Below are positions 21,751 to 32,958 of a stretch of 64,000 bases of DNA, piece after piece. The notes beneath the pieces are model-generated. The model was not told the DNA's origin, made no database searches, and saw only the letters and a program-made list of their open reading frames with translations. The DNA comes from Petaurus breviceps papuanus. Lineage: Eukaryota > Chordata > Mammalia > Diprotodontia > Petauridae. Numbering within the stretch: position 1 is the stretch's first letter; each line of letters begins with the position of its first letter. The position numbers were made by a program, and so were the translations under genes. The stretch covers positions 10,906,206 through 10,970,205 of the forward strand of contig JAMXIF010001164.1 of NCBI GenBank assembly GCA_028583685.1, written 5' to 3'.

Positions 21751-22812
21751 TCATGCTTCTCTTGTTTCTTGTATCTGAATGTCAAATTTTCTATTCAGCT
21801 CTGGTTTTTTCAGCAAGAATGCTTGAAAGTCCTCTATTCCACTGAATGACCATATTTTCCCCTGAAACATAATATTCAGTTTTGCTGGGTAGGTGACTCT
21901 TGGTTTTAATACCAGCTCCTTTGACGTCTGGAATATCATATTCCAAGCCCTTCGATCCCTCATTGTAGAATCTGCCAGATCCTGGGTTATCCTGATTGTG
22001 TTTCCACAGTATTCAAATTGTTTCTTCCTGGCTGCTTGTAATAATAGCTCCTTAATCTGGGAATTCTGGAGCCTGGATATAATATTCTTAGGAGTTTTCT
22101 TTTTGGGATCTTTTTCAGGAGGTGATTGGTGAATTCTTTCAATCTCTATTTTGCCCTCTGGTTCTAAAACATCAGGGCAGTTTTCTTTGAGAACTTTCCT
22201 GGAGGATGATTTCTAGGTTCTTTTTTTGATCATGGCTTTCAGGTAGTCCAATAATTTTAAAATGATCTCTCCTGGATCTATTTTCCAGGTCAGTGGTTTT
22301 TCCCATGAGATATTTCACATTGCCTTCTATTCTTTCATTTGTTTGGATCTGTTTAACAGCATCTTGATTTCTCATAAAATCATTAGCTTCCATTTGCTTC
22401 AGTCTAATTCTGAAACAATGATTCTCCTCAGTGAGCTTTAGAGATTCTTTTTCCATCTGGCAAATTCGGCTTTTTAAGGCATTCTTCTCCTCATTGCTTT
22501 TTTGAGTCTCTTTTGCCATTTGAGTTAGTCTATTTTTTAAGGTGTTATTTTCCTCAGTCAGACTGTTGACTCTCATTTCATAATTTTCTTACATTGTTCT
22601 CATTGCTCTTCCCAATTTTTCCTCTACTTCTCTTATCTGCTTCTTCAGGTCCTCTATGGCCTATAACAAGCTCGTATTTTCCTTTGAAGCTTTTGGTGCA
22701 GGAGTCCTGACTTCACTGTCTTCCTCCTGTTCCATGCTTTGCTCCTTTTTGTCCCCAAAATAGGAGTCTAATGTTGGAATCTTCTGTCTGCTTTGTTTCC
22801 TTTGCTTGGTCA
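21751..22812 (-). pseudogene. ORF1 of HAL1 copy A, broken
   Basis: Starts with MTKQRKQSRQKIPTLDS at 22,812 and ends ...DIQIQETREA at 21,751, about 354 codons. Order: basic disordered N-terminus, a long heptad-like coiled coil (RVNSLTEENNTLKNRLTQM and onward), then the L1 ORF1 RRM-like domain (EGNVKYLMGKTTDLENRSRR) and a C-terminal domain (KPRVTYPAKLNIMFQGKIWS). At least two in-frame stops in the coiled coil and a frameshift after the RRM break it. ORF1 proteins of L1 are RNA-binding trimers. Confidence 0.85.
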
Positions 22813-23539
22813 TGTCGTCCCTCAGTCACTTGACCCCTGGGTTTTTTGCCACAGTAGGACTCTGCCACCAGACAGGGGAACTTTCATCCCAAACGCTGTA
22901 GTTTTATCAGCTGCCAGAGGTATTAGATGGGTGCCCTCTCTGAAGCCTCCACACACTCTGGCAAGCTGGTCACACACCCCAGGACCTCCACCCTAGACTG
23001 TAATCCAGATCCAAGAAGGCTAAAGCAAGAGCGATTACTCTTCAGACTGGTGCTTGGTCCCCCTACACTCTGCAGGCCAGGAGCTGAAGCTGCCAGGTGG
23101 CTCTGGCTGGCTCTGCCAGCATCTCAGTGGCATTTAGCCCCAGGGGGCAAAAGCCACTCACTCCGACTTACTGGGTCCTAAAGTCTAGACTGCACTGACC
23201 TCTCACTTTGTCCTTCGCATCTATGTGTTGATAAATCTGGAAACAGCCACAGCTGCTGCTGATCTGGAGTCCCTCTGGCCAGCAGCTGGACAGGCCCACT
23301 CTGGCGCTAAAGCCTCGGTGTGGGGCTGGGCTTGGCTCCCAGAGTGCTGTGCTGGCCGATTCCTGCTGGTCTGCTGGGCTGTCCTCAATGGGAGTTTAGC
23401 TTCTCTGTGTCATTTTGTGGGTTCTGCAGCTCAAAGTTTGTTTAGAGTCCCCTTTTACATGGATTGGGGAAGGTGGAAGCCGGAGCAGGGGGGAGGTCCT
23501 GCTTCTACTCTGCCATCTTGACAGTTTCTTTGTTTTCTA

Positions 23540-24150
23540 ATTCAAAATACTGTGTTCTCATGTTTTAAAATATATTCCACATAGAACTGTGATGTCTGGG
23601 CTTACTTATGTGTCCCACGAATTTTTCTCAGGTTTTTTAGAAATGAAGCTCAGCCAAATAAATTTCTTTATTGCTCCACAGACCTACTATGAATCTGGCT
23701 TACCTTTCTGACCCTGGTGAGTGTCACTGGACTTCCTAGGGAGATTCCCTTATACCTTTTTCCCCCCTCATACCTTAAGAACCCAGAAGGGAAGTTTGAA
23801 ATCAGATTAAAATGTAATTGGGAAATTTTTAACAAAATAAATAAAAATGCAATACAAGAGATAATGTTAATCTGTGATTTTTAAAGTCACTATGCAGCAC
23901 TAGAGCTCTTTTTCTATTTGATTTTGATAACATGGGAAAAATCCTGCTTCCTCTCTCTTCTGTACTATATACTTCTCCAGATTCCAGAAGCAAAGATGCC
24001 TTCCAGCCATATACAGTTTGAAACTTACTCTAACCTTTTGAAAAAGATGATGGGAGGTCAAAGTCCCAAGAGCAACAGGTACCGCCAGACCAAGCCAGAC
24101 CAAGGATACTAACAAATCCTCTACTTTATAAATCCTTTGGGATCTCTATT
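23540..24150. other. low-copy sequence, nothing recognised
   Basis: Overlapping 64- and 71-codon frames on opposite strands (23,900-24,115) have no recognisable domain. Confidence 0.4.
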
Positions 24151-24154
24151 AGTA

Positions 24155-24156
<2 letters not shown>

Positions 24157-24203
<47 letters not shown>
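24157..24203. repeat. (CT)n microsatellite
   Basis: About 23 uninterrupted CT units. Confidence 0.95.
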
Positions 24204-24208
<5 letters not shown>

Positions 24209-24219
24209 TCAGTATAGAG

Positions 24220-24885
24220 TCTTGCTTTCGGCCTCACCTGGATGAAGATCCAGCAAAAGAGAAAGAGAAGATGTAGTTATAAAGGTAGAACAAGCAAGAG
24301 AGAGCAGGGTCATGAAAAACTCAAGAGAAAAGAGTATCTTGGAGAAGGGGATAATCGACAAAGCTGCAGAGAAATCAAGGAGCTGAAGGATTGAGAAAAG
24401 GTAATTAGATTTGGGGATCAAGGGATGACTGGTAACTTTGGAGACTGGTTTCAGTTGAAAAAAAATGACATTGGAAGCTGGACTGCAGAAAGTTAAAAAG
24501 AGAACAAGAGGAAAGGAAATGGAGACACAAATTGGAGATAGTCTTCTAAAGGAGTTTAGTTATGAAGGGGAGAACAGATATAGGACCATAATAGCTAATG
24601 GGAATGGATAGATCAAGTAATGATTTTTGAGGATGGAGAAGGCATAGATCTATCTGTGGGAAGTAAGGAAATAGCTGGTAGTTTCGTTAGAGAATATGGA
24701 TGATATAGGGGCAAATCTGCTGAAAAAAAATGAGATGGAATGCACTTGTGCACATATAGGGGTTTGTCTTGGCAAGAAGGGCCATGAGAAATAAGGGGAT
24801 GATGGGGCTAATAGTGGCAGAAAATATCCGAGTGATGCACAATGAAGAGGAGGGGAGAAGAGGGAGTACTTAGGGAATTGTTTCA
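24220..24885. mobile_element. degenerate interspersed repeat, family not assigned
   Basis: Purine-rich text with AGAGAAATCAAGGAGCTGAA, GGTAACTTTGGAGACTGGTT and ATGGAGAAGGCATAGATC, resembling an internal segment seen repeatedly in monotreme and marsupial genomes, perhaps LINE-derived. No ORF. The assignment is from memory of the pattern and is weak. Confidence 0.35.
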
Positions 24886-24921
24886 CACACACACACACAT
24901 ATATACATATATATATATATT
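24886..24921. repeat. (CA)n-(TA)n microsatellite
   Basis: A short CA run passing into ATATATACATATATAT. Confidence 0.9.
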
Positions 24922-26550
24922 TCAGTTTTGTGTAGTGATTAACAACAATCTGATTTGTAAGTGGTAGAGTAACTTTGTATAACTGGAGGAATAATGTAAT
25001 GGAAAGGAATAGAGTATGTTTTGAGCTAAGACTGGAACTAAAAGGGTCAAAGAATTAGATTCAGTGTGACTTAAGGTTAACGTTTGTATCTAAGCTGGTG
25101 CTCTGAAATGCATTTAAAGTGAGAGTATGAGAAGCAGAGTTGTGTTGTGCTTTATTTCATAGTAACCCTCTCAGTGAAATAAGAATTGGAAAGCTGTGAT
25201 GAGAAATCCTAGATAATCTTTCTATCTTAATGATAAGATTCTGAATAGCTAGTAAACTCCTGAGGGAAGGAAAATGCATCTGGGGGGCACAAAGCAGACC
25301 TAAATGTCAAGACCATGACTGATAATGATCTGACTATTTCTGAGATGACCCTAATTAGTAATATCAATATATACTATAGAGGAAAATCCTTCCAGATAAC
25401 TTGAGATAGTGTTTTCTAGGATGCTTGCGAGCTTGGAGGTTGGGAGGGCAGCTCCACAGACCCCAGCACCAGCATGTTTCAAAAAAAGGGAAATGGTGGG
25501 GGAAGTGAAAGGAAGAAAGGATGGTAGCCTCTCATATCTGGCACTGTATAACCTGACATTTTGCATGCAGTTGTACTTTTGAAACTGAACAGATCCAAGT
25601 GGGTAGCATCATAAGAAAATTTGGTGGTGTTGGGGCTATAATGCATTGGATAGAACCTTTAAATGAGAAGGATATTTTGCAAGGGAATTGTCATTGTTTT
25701 GAAGTAGAGTTATGGAAAATTTGATTAGCCTCATTGAGTATGGGATGCTGCAACTTCTATGTTGAGCATTAGGCAGGGACAAAGACCCCTGCTAAGACAT
25801 CTGAGTGGGTACAACCACTTGAGTCTTTCATGTTGGGAGGAAGCAGTTTTGATAAAAATATTATAGCAAGTATTTAGTGATGAACTTTTAGACTGATTCA
25901 CAGGATATCTTGTCCCCAGCAACTTGAAGGGTCTGGTGAACATGCCTGTACTGCAGGATGATAGATTGTATCAGGAACAGGAAAAGTTGGAGACACCAGA
26001 AGCAGTTGAAGAAAGAGAAACAGTTAAGACAACATGAATTAGACATTATAGAAGAAGAAAAGTGATTCTAGGAACATGTGGAATGTGAAAATTTAGCTGG
26101 AATTTAACATTATGAAGCAGATACCTAAGAAAGTACCTATGATGTTATGGAAGGTGGGGATTGAGGGTACTCTTTTATCCCTGCCTCCAGAAAGAAGAGG
26201 GATAAAACATGGCATAGTCTTACATTTGGTAATTATTACCAATGACAACAGAGCAGCCGCTACAAACGACAGGTTTGTGGGTTTTTTCCCGGTCGGTTTA
26301 ACACATATTACTAAAGTACCCTTGTTGGTAGTGTTAGAATTATGGCATGGTGGAAATGAGAAAGTGAGTATTCTGCATGTGAGGCCTAGGGGGGTGGGAA
26401 GAAAGTAGGGATAGGCTGAGTCTATCCCTATAGACTCAGGGTGATTTAAGGATAAAGTCTATATCCCAGTGAAAGAGAGGGAACTTGGCTTAAATGAAGG
26501 TATATATGGTCTGTGTTGCATTGTAGACCCTGGAACTAGCATTGTATCCC
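24922..26550. other. about 1.6 kb unassigned, with a small CpG-bearing patch and a 98-codon frame
   Basis: No family recognised. A plus-strand frame 26,112-26,408 begins MKQIPKKVPMMLWKVG and has no domain I know. Within it, 26,240-26,300 holds four CpGs (for example CCCGGTCGG), unusual for this CpG-poor sequence. It may be a remnant of an unrecognised element or low-copy DNA. Confidence 0.3.
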
Positions 26551-26554
26551 TCCT

Positions 26555-26785
26555 TAAGGTTGGCAAAACTTTGTAAATATTCTCATTGTATCCTCCTAGG
26601 AACCCTGGGAGATAGGTGTTATGATGATCCACATTTTATAGATGCTCATAATGAAGCAGAGTTTAAATGACTTGCTCAGGGTCACACAACTAAGTAAAGT
26701 ATCTAAATTCAAATTTGAATTCAGGTCTTTCTAGCTCCAGATTCAGTTCTCCTCTATATTTATCTAGCTGCTTCTATAGTATTAG
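26555..26785 (-). mobile_element. CORE-SINE (MIR/THER1-type)
   Basis: Plus strand: TCATTGTATCCTCCTAGGAA, CCCTGGGAGATAGGTGTTAT, GACTTGCTCAGGGTCACACA and TTGAATTCAGGTCTTTCTAG. Nearly full length. Confidence 0.7.
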
Positions 26786-26997
26786 AAGTACTGGGAAGAC
26801 ATGAGGGGAAAACTTGATCAAATTTTACCTTTAAAAAGTCTTGAAATCTAAGAAGAAAAGGAGTATGTGCCTAAGGGTGGGGGCCCAACAAGGGTGGGGG
26901 CCAGAAGAGTTTTAAAGGGACATAACTGTACTGAGACACTATTAATACTAAGAGTGAACTTTGGCTCTACCTTTCCCTAATCATGTCAAGTCATTAA

Positions 26998-27125
26998 CCA
27001 TTTATTAAGCCCTTAATAAGCAGTGCCTAGAATTGAGCTAAGTACTGGGAATACAAATGCACCAAAAAGAAAGCAGTCTTTGCCCTCAAGGAACTTACAT
27101 CTAGTTGGGGTAAAATGATCCCTAA
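26998..27125 (-). mobile_element. L2 LINE 3' end
   Basis: Plus strand CCATTTATTAAGCCCTTAAT, GAGCTAAGTACTGGGAATAC and GCCCTCAAGGAACTTACATC. Confidence 0.7.
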
Positions 27126-27164
27126 AAGTAAATTGAAAAAGGAGGGATGGAAATTGTAATATTA

Positions 27165-27470
27165 GGAGTGATAAGGTGGCAAAGCAGAAAGAATATTGGA
27201 CATGGAGCCATGAATTCCTGAGTTCAAGTCCTTCCTCTGTCACTTACCAGCTGTGTGAACATAGGAAAATCAATTAATTTATCTAAGCCACAGTTTCCTC
27301 ATCTGAAAAATGGCGTTTAAGTCCCTGCATCACAAGGCTATGGAAGCTCAAAGGAGATAATAACATAATCTCTATCTACCTCAGCTTTTTCTTCCATAAA
27401 ATGGTGACAATAATAGAGTTGAGAGAATCAAGCAACAAGCAAATTGCACACCTCAAAACACTCTAAAAAT
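27165..27470 (+). mobile_element. MIR-type CORE-SINE
   Basis: Head GGTGGCAAAGCAGAAAGAAT, body CCAGCTGTGTGAACATAGGA, core TTTCCTCATCTGAAAAATGG. A second core-like stretch follows at 27,395 (TTCCATAAAATGGTGACAAT), so two overlapping copies are possible. Confidence 0.65.
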
Positions 27471-27479
27471 AATATATTA

Positions 27480-27715
27480 AAAGTTAGCAGTTATGTAGCA
27501 CTTTAGAGTTTGCAAACCACTTTACGTGTTATTTGTTATTTGATCTTGTATGAAGTACATGCAATAATTATTCACATTTTACAGATGAGGAAACTGAGGA
27601 TGAGATTATGACTTGCCAAGGATCAGGCAGGAATTAACTGTCTGAAGTAGAATTTGAACTCATATTTTTCTGCTTCCAAGTCCAGAACCAAATCATGTAC
27701 CACTTAGCTGGTATC
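27480..27715 (-). mobile_element. CORE-SINE (MIR/THER1-type)
   Basis: Plus strand: AGTTTGCAAACCACTTTACG, CATTTTACAGATGAGGAAAC, GAATTTGAACTCATATTTTT and GTACCACTTAGCTGG. Nearly full length. Confidence 0.75.
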
Positions 27716-28974
27716 TATTATCATAACTGTGCCAAAATTTCCCAAAACAAATCTTAACTGGTGATGAGTGTCTATGTACTTTAACTTGACTGTTCCTTTG
27801 ACTCCAGGAAATGTTACCAAAATTATATATTTTTCCATTTGGTAGAATAATTGCTTCATTAGTAAAGCCTTAGAGAACCCAAAGGTACCTCTGTAACACA
27901 ACAATGCCTCAGAGTAGGACCCATCTGTGTGGATCTCCTTCTACTTGTGGAGATAGCAAAACCTCCATGACTTCTCATTCTGTGCAGTGTACTTGAATTA
28001 TTATTATTAGTATTAGTACTTTTATATTATTGACATTTCGCAATTCATCTCCCTCCTCTCTGCTTCTCAGAAAGTCATACCTTATAACAAACAATAAAGC
28101 TGTTGAGTGTGTGTAGGAGGGTGGATGGGTGGGGGAAGGGTTCAGCGAAGCTAACCAACTCATCAAAAAAGTTGGCTAATATATACAATGTTCCATATTT
28201 ATGTCCCTAATCCCTGCACAGAAGGGAGATCTCTTCTCATATTATATATCTCATGTTCTTTGGGATCACCTTTGTTTATTATAATGTCTATATACATATA
28301 TCTATTTTAGATAAGACTTCGTTTGACATTAATATTATCTAATCCATTTCTGTAAATATTCTATATGAATCTATTTAGTACATTGGAGGCTTTTCTTTCA
28401 TATCTCTATGGCACCAAAGTAGTAATCTGTCCACTACTGATGAGATTACAGAGCCATCAAACCACCAAAGTAAAGCAATCAGTATAGTAAAGAAGATAAC
28501 AAAATGTATGGTTAGAAAGAACATTTTTTGAGAATATTCTCAAAAATGTAAACTTATTAATTGATTAAGATAAAAGAAACCAGATGTAACTATGTTCTTT
28601 CATGTTATTAACTGGGAGTTCTGGGCCATGTATCATTTCTTTCTTCACTACCCTTGCAGTGAAGAGAAGCTGATTGATTGATTTTAATTTATAAAATTAT
28701 CCCCATCAATCCCACTTCCCTTAACACTACATTGGGAGTTTGATAAGAAAGTGTCTCCTTTCTTACTTCTCGACTCTGTGTGATACTCAGCAAAGATACC
28801 CATGGGATATCACATTGAGTTTCTAGACCGTCATTGTGGAAAATATGTTGGATAGAGTCCAAAGAGGAACACCAAAAATGACTTAGGTAATAGGAGAAAT
28901 GACTTATGACAATGCATAACAAAATTAAATGTTTGTTTATCTAAATGACAGTTATGAGGAAAAAGTTGAGTCAT
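27716..28974. other. about 1.25 kb of low-copy sequence
   Basis: No family firmly recognised. GTTGGATAGAGTCCAAAGAG near 28,850 hints at a very old CR1/L3 piece. Confidence 0.35.
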
Positions 28975-29020
28975 CATATATATATATATATATGCATATG
29001 TATGTATGCATACATATATA
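28975..29020. repeat. (TA)n/(CATA)n microsatellite
   Basis: About 10 TA units continuing into CATATGTATGTATGCATACA. Confidence 0.9.
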
Positions 29021-29685
29021 CTCCAAAGAATAAGGAGTGGGCACTTTAGTATATGGGGATATATTTAGAGTTAATGAAATGAAATTAAGGGAATTACAGA
29101 GACAGTCAGAATTGTGAGTAATTAACATGAACAATATCTATGCCGGATATTAGGAAAAAAAGATTTGGAGTTTGAAAAATATTAGTTTGATGAAACTAGC
29201 TTCCAATGGGAATTGGTGGAATTTCATCATACAATGAAATATATTGAAGTTAGTTGTGGGGAGGGGAGCAATGGATTCCCAGTCTTTACAGCATGTACAA
29301 TATGCTCTATTATCATTCCATACAGAGGCTGGCTGAGCCTGCTTTTGGGCATATGTAATGAAAAGGCCATTCCCTTGATTACAGAGTATAAGCAGATATC
29401 CTTATGATTGTTCCTTATCAATTTACTTGGTGGTGAAAAAAATGACCTTTATTTGGCTGCTCAGCCAGGACTGAGTGTCCATGCCAAATATTGAGCAGAA
29501 AATCTCTCATTGTAGGTCTAGTGAGGAGGAAACTCCTTATGGGCATCTAGGAGGGGTAGTGGTTTGAATAATGACAGAACCAGAAAGATCATTGTTATCA
29601 GAATTTCAAAGCTAAAATTGTATAGAGAGAAGCATAATATTACAGGAGTAAGGAGGTGATAATCCTTTTATGCTCTTTCTGTGAT
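29021..29685. other. low-copy sequence, nothing recognised
   Basis: Overlapping 64-codon frames on both strands (29,213-29,421) carry no recognisable domain. Confidence 0.35.
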
Positions 29686-29689
29686 TAGG

Positions 29690-30195
29690 CGATATCTGAA
29701 GTACTATATTCAGTTCTGCATGCTGTATTTTAGGAAGGATATTTAGAAGCTGGAAAGTGATCTGAGGAGGGCAAACAGGATAGAAAAGGGCCTTGAGTCC
29801 ACAACATATGAGAATTAATCAGAATTAGAGTTCCATCTGAGGAAAGAGGTGTCAGAGGGGATATTATTGTCATGTTCAAACTTTAAAAGGATGACCATGT
29901 AAAAGGGGACTAACTTAGATTTCCCCAAAGTATAGAATTATTAGTAATAGAGAGAAGGTGCAAAAGACAAAATTAGATCTGGTATAAGTAATAATTCCTT
30001 AGGATTAGAGCTATTAGGCATTGGAATGAACTGTCTCAGATGAATGCATTCTCCCTCACTTGTGGTCTTTAAGGAAAGGCCACTTGTCAGGCATATTGAC
30101 TTATTAGGAATTCTATTTCATAATAGAGGAGACTAGATGGGTAGTGAAATCCTTCCCACCTCTGCAGTCCATGGATTCTGGGATTCTTTTCACAT
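29690..30195 (+). mobile_element. CR1/L3-type LINE 3' end
   Basis: Sense-strand order: GTACTATATTCAGTTCTGCA, GATCTGAGGAGGGCAAACAG, AGATTTCCCCAAAGTATAGA, CATTGGAATGAACTGTCTCA and a terminus CCATGGATTCTGGGATTCTT, the short-repeat end typical of CR1-clade LINEs. Confidence 0.7.
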
Positions 30196-30411
30196 CATGC
30201 ATCTTATGGCACAAAGACCTGAATGATAAATCTTGAAATGTCTATCTCAGAAATGCCTGCTTTCTTCCAAAACAATCTAAGAATCAGTGAAAATTCACAT
30301 CCTCTTCTAGGAAAACACATCAGATGTCTTAGTGAGGATGGGTCAGCAAAGATACTCCATGTGAATAGTGGCATAGCAATTACAGCACAGCTACTGATAG
30401 GCAGTCGTCTG
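30196..30411. other. low-copy sequence between CR1/L3 and HAL1 copy B
   Basis: Contains a 66-codon frame with no recognised domain. Confidence 0.35.
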
Positions 30412-31239
30412 TTTTTTTTTTAAATTAAATTTTATGTTTATTTTTACTTTACATCATTCATTTCCACAAGATTTTGAGTTACAAATTTTCTCCCCATCTT
30501 TCCCCTACCCACCACCCCAAAACAAAAATCCTACTGTATACCCCCTCCCCCAATCTGCTCTCCTTATATCCTTCCCCATCCCCCCTCCAACTTTATTGTA
30601 GGGCAAGATGGATCTCTCTACCCCAGTGCTTATTTCCCAGTTGCATGTAAAATAATAATAATAATTTTTTTAAACATTTAATTTTACAACTTTGAATTCC
30701 AGATTCTTTCCCTTCCTCTCTTGTCATCCACCCTTATGGGGAAGATAAGCAATTCAATATAGGTGGTACATGTGTAGTTATGCCAAACATTTCCATAGTG
30801 GATATATTGTGAAAGACTGACTGTATTTCCCTCCATCCTATCTGCCCACCCATTTGTTCTATTTTCTACTTTCACTCTGTCCCTTTTCAAAAGTGTGTGC
30901 TTCTAACTACCCTTCCCCCAACCTGGCCTCCCCAAATCATCTCCCCCTCTCATCCCCTTCGCCCCTACTCTCCTGTAGGGCAAGATACCCAATTTAGTGT
31001 GTATGTCATTCCCTCCCTAAGCCAAAATCAATGAGAGTAAGGTTAACCCATTCCCTTTTCCCTTCCTGTTCTTCCCCTCCATTGTAACAGTTATCCCTTG
31101 CCTCTTCTATATGAGATAATTTACCCCATTCTGTGTCTCCCCTTCTCCTCTCACTATATTCCTCTCTCACCTCTCAATTTCACCTTTTAAATATCATCCC
31201 TTCCTATTCAATTGATCCTGTGCCCTCTGTCCATGAATA

Positions 31240-31362
31240 CCTGTACACATATATACACACACTCACATATGTATTCATATGCACATATACCCTCCCATAT
31301 AGACATATATATGTGTGTATATCTAGATCTATGTCTATACACACAGACACACACAGACACAA

Positions 31363-31412
<50 letters not shown>
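31240..31412. repeat. CA/TA compound microsatellite in the 3' UTR of HAL1 copy B
   Basis: CATATACCC units, then about 15 CA units, then about 16 TA units (best part 31,338-31,412). Frames on both strands here are products of the repeat. Confidence 0.95.
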
Positions 31413-31416
<4 letters not shown>

Positions 31417-31549
31417 ATGTGCATTTATATTCCTTTCAACTATCCTCATACTGAGAAAAGTTTCCTAAGTTACAATTATCATTTTTCTTTGTAGGCATGT
31501 AAATAGTTCAACTTTGATAAGTCCATTTTGATTTCTTTTCCCTGTTTAC

Positions 31550-32958
31550 CTTCTCATCCTTCTGTGGTTTCTTCTATTTGAATGTCAAATTTTCTATTCA
31601 ATTCTGTTTTTTTTCATCAAGAATGCTCGAAATTCCTCTATTTCATTGAATGACTATATTTTCCTCTAAAACATTATACTCAGTTTTACTGGGTAGGTGA
31701 ATCTTGGTTTTAATCCTAGCTCCTTTGACCTCTGGAATACCATATTTCAAGCCCTTTGATCCCTTAATGTAGAAGCTGCTAGATCCTGTGTTATATTGAT
31801 TGTGTTTCCACAATATTTGAATTGTTTCTTCTTGGCTTCTTGTAATATTTTCTCCTTGATCTGGGAGCTCTGGAATCTGGCTATAATATTCCTAGGAGTT
31901 TTCTTTTTGGGATCTTTTCAAGAGGTGATTGGTGAATTCTTTCAATTTCTATTTTGCCCTCTGGTTCTAAAATATCAGGGCAAATTACTTGAGAATTTCT
32001 TGAAGGATGATTTCTAGGTTCTTTTTTTGATCATGGCTTTCAGGTAGCCCAATAATTTTTAAATTATCTCTCCTGGATCTATTTTCCAGGTCAATGGTTT
32101 TCCCAATGAGATATTTCACATTGCCTTCTATTTTTCCATTTGTTTGGATCTGTGTAATAGTATCTTGATTTTTCATAAAGTTATTAGCTTCCATTTGCTC
32201 CAATCTAATTCTGAAGCAATGATTCTCCTTGGTGACCTTTTGAAATTCTTTTTCCATTTGGCTTTTTAAGGCATTCTTCTCCTCGTTGACTTTTTTCACT
32301 TCTTTTGCCATTTGAGTTAGTCTATTTTTTTTCCTTTTTAAAAAATTTTTTTCAAGCAATCAGGGTTAAGCAACTTGCTCAAGGTTACATGGCCAGACAT
32401 CTCTGGGTGTGGTGCTGAGCATCTGAGCCCGGGATTCGATCTCCAGGTCATCCCAACACTGGAGCTGGTGCTCTTACTCACTGAGCCACCTGGCCTCCCC
32501 TAAGTAATTGGGGTTAAGTAACTTGCTCAAGGTTACACGGCCAGGTGTTTCTAGGTGGGTGCTAAATGTCTGAGCCTGGGATTTGATCTCAACATCATCC
32601 TGACACTGGAGCCAGTGCTCTTATTTGCTGTGCCATCTGGACGCCCCAGTTAGGCTATTTTTAAAGGTGTTATTTTCTTCAGTCAGGTTGTTTATTCTCT
32701 TTTTATGATTTTCTTGCATCATTCTCATTTCTTTTCCCAATTTTTCCTCCACTTCTCTTACTTTATTTTCAAAATCCTTCTTGACTTCTTGAGCTCCTCT
32801 GTGGTCTGTAACCAATTCATATTTTTCTTGGAAGCTTTTGGTGCAGGAGTTCTGACTTCCTTTTCTTCCTCTCATTCCATGCTTTGATCCCTTTTGTCCC
32901 CCCAAAAGGCATCTAAAGTTGAATTGCTGTGCTTGCTTTGCTTCCTTTGCTTGCTCAT
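31550..32958 (-). pseudogene. ORF1 of HAL1 copy B, broken and split by a SINE dimer
   Basis: Start region at 32,958. Open pieces at 32,621-32,905 and 31,985-32,359 show the coiled coil and the RRM-like domain (EGNVKYLIGKTIDLENRSRR). The coiled coil is interrupted at 32,330-32,647 by the SINE insertion. Other frameshifts exist toward both ends. Confidence 0.8.
32330..32647 (-). mobile_element. dimer of a second tRNA-derived SINE subfamily
   Basis: Two head-to-tail units of about 150-165 bp, each with the block AACTTGCTCAAGGTTACA and a middle GGTGCT...TCTGAGCC that differs from the common SINE. One 15-bp TSD with a single mismatch encloses both: AGTTAGTCTATTTTT (32,315-32,329) and AGTTAGGCTATTTTT (32,648-32,662). 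It was therefore probably inserted as a dimer, or the second unit landed exactly in the tail of the first. Confidence 0.85.

Larger units (their letters stand above)
20714..23526 (-). mobile_element. HAL1-like (ORF1-only) LINE, copy A, full length
   Basis: On the minus strand it begins GTCAAGATGGCAGAGTAG, a 5' end typical of mammalian L1. About 0.7 kb of 5' UTR, a single ORF1 and about 1 kb of 3' UTR with an A-rich end follow. No endonuclease or reverse transcriptase is present between ORF1 and the tail, so it is a half-L1. An 11-bp TSD TCTTTGTTTTC is visible at 20,703-20,713 and 23,527-23,537. It is closely similar along its length to copy C (51,268-54,123). HAL1 elements are thought to rely on ORF2 protein from L1. 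Confidence 0.85.

Noticed and set aside
22172-22576. Coiled-coil ORFs read as a host myosin-like or filament gene
   Set aside because: The RRM-like block EGNVKYLMGKTTDLENRSRR and the repeat copies at 32, 37 and 53 kb show that they are L1/HAL1 ORF1.
22793-23521. Cluster of plus-strand frames (67-98 codons) with Pro/Trp-rich composition
   Set aside because: They are antisense to the GC-richer 5' UTR of HAL1 copy A; a matching cluster is seen over copy C at 53,385-54,116.
31200-31412. Regularly spaced CATATA/CACACA units considered as a CRISPR-like array
   Set aside because: There are no unique spacers of constant length; it is a compound microsatellite in a eukaryotic retroelement.
32400-32640. 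tRNA gene resemblance (GGTTCGATC-like B-box) in SINE heads
   Set aside because: The heads belong to SINEs with bodies, tails and target duplications; no standalone 73-bp cloverleaf was found.
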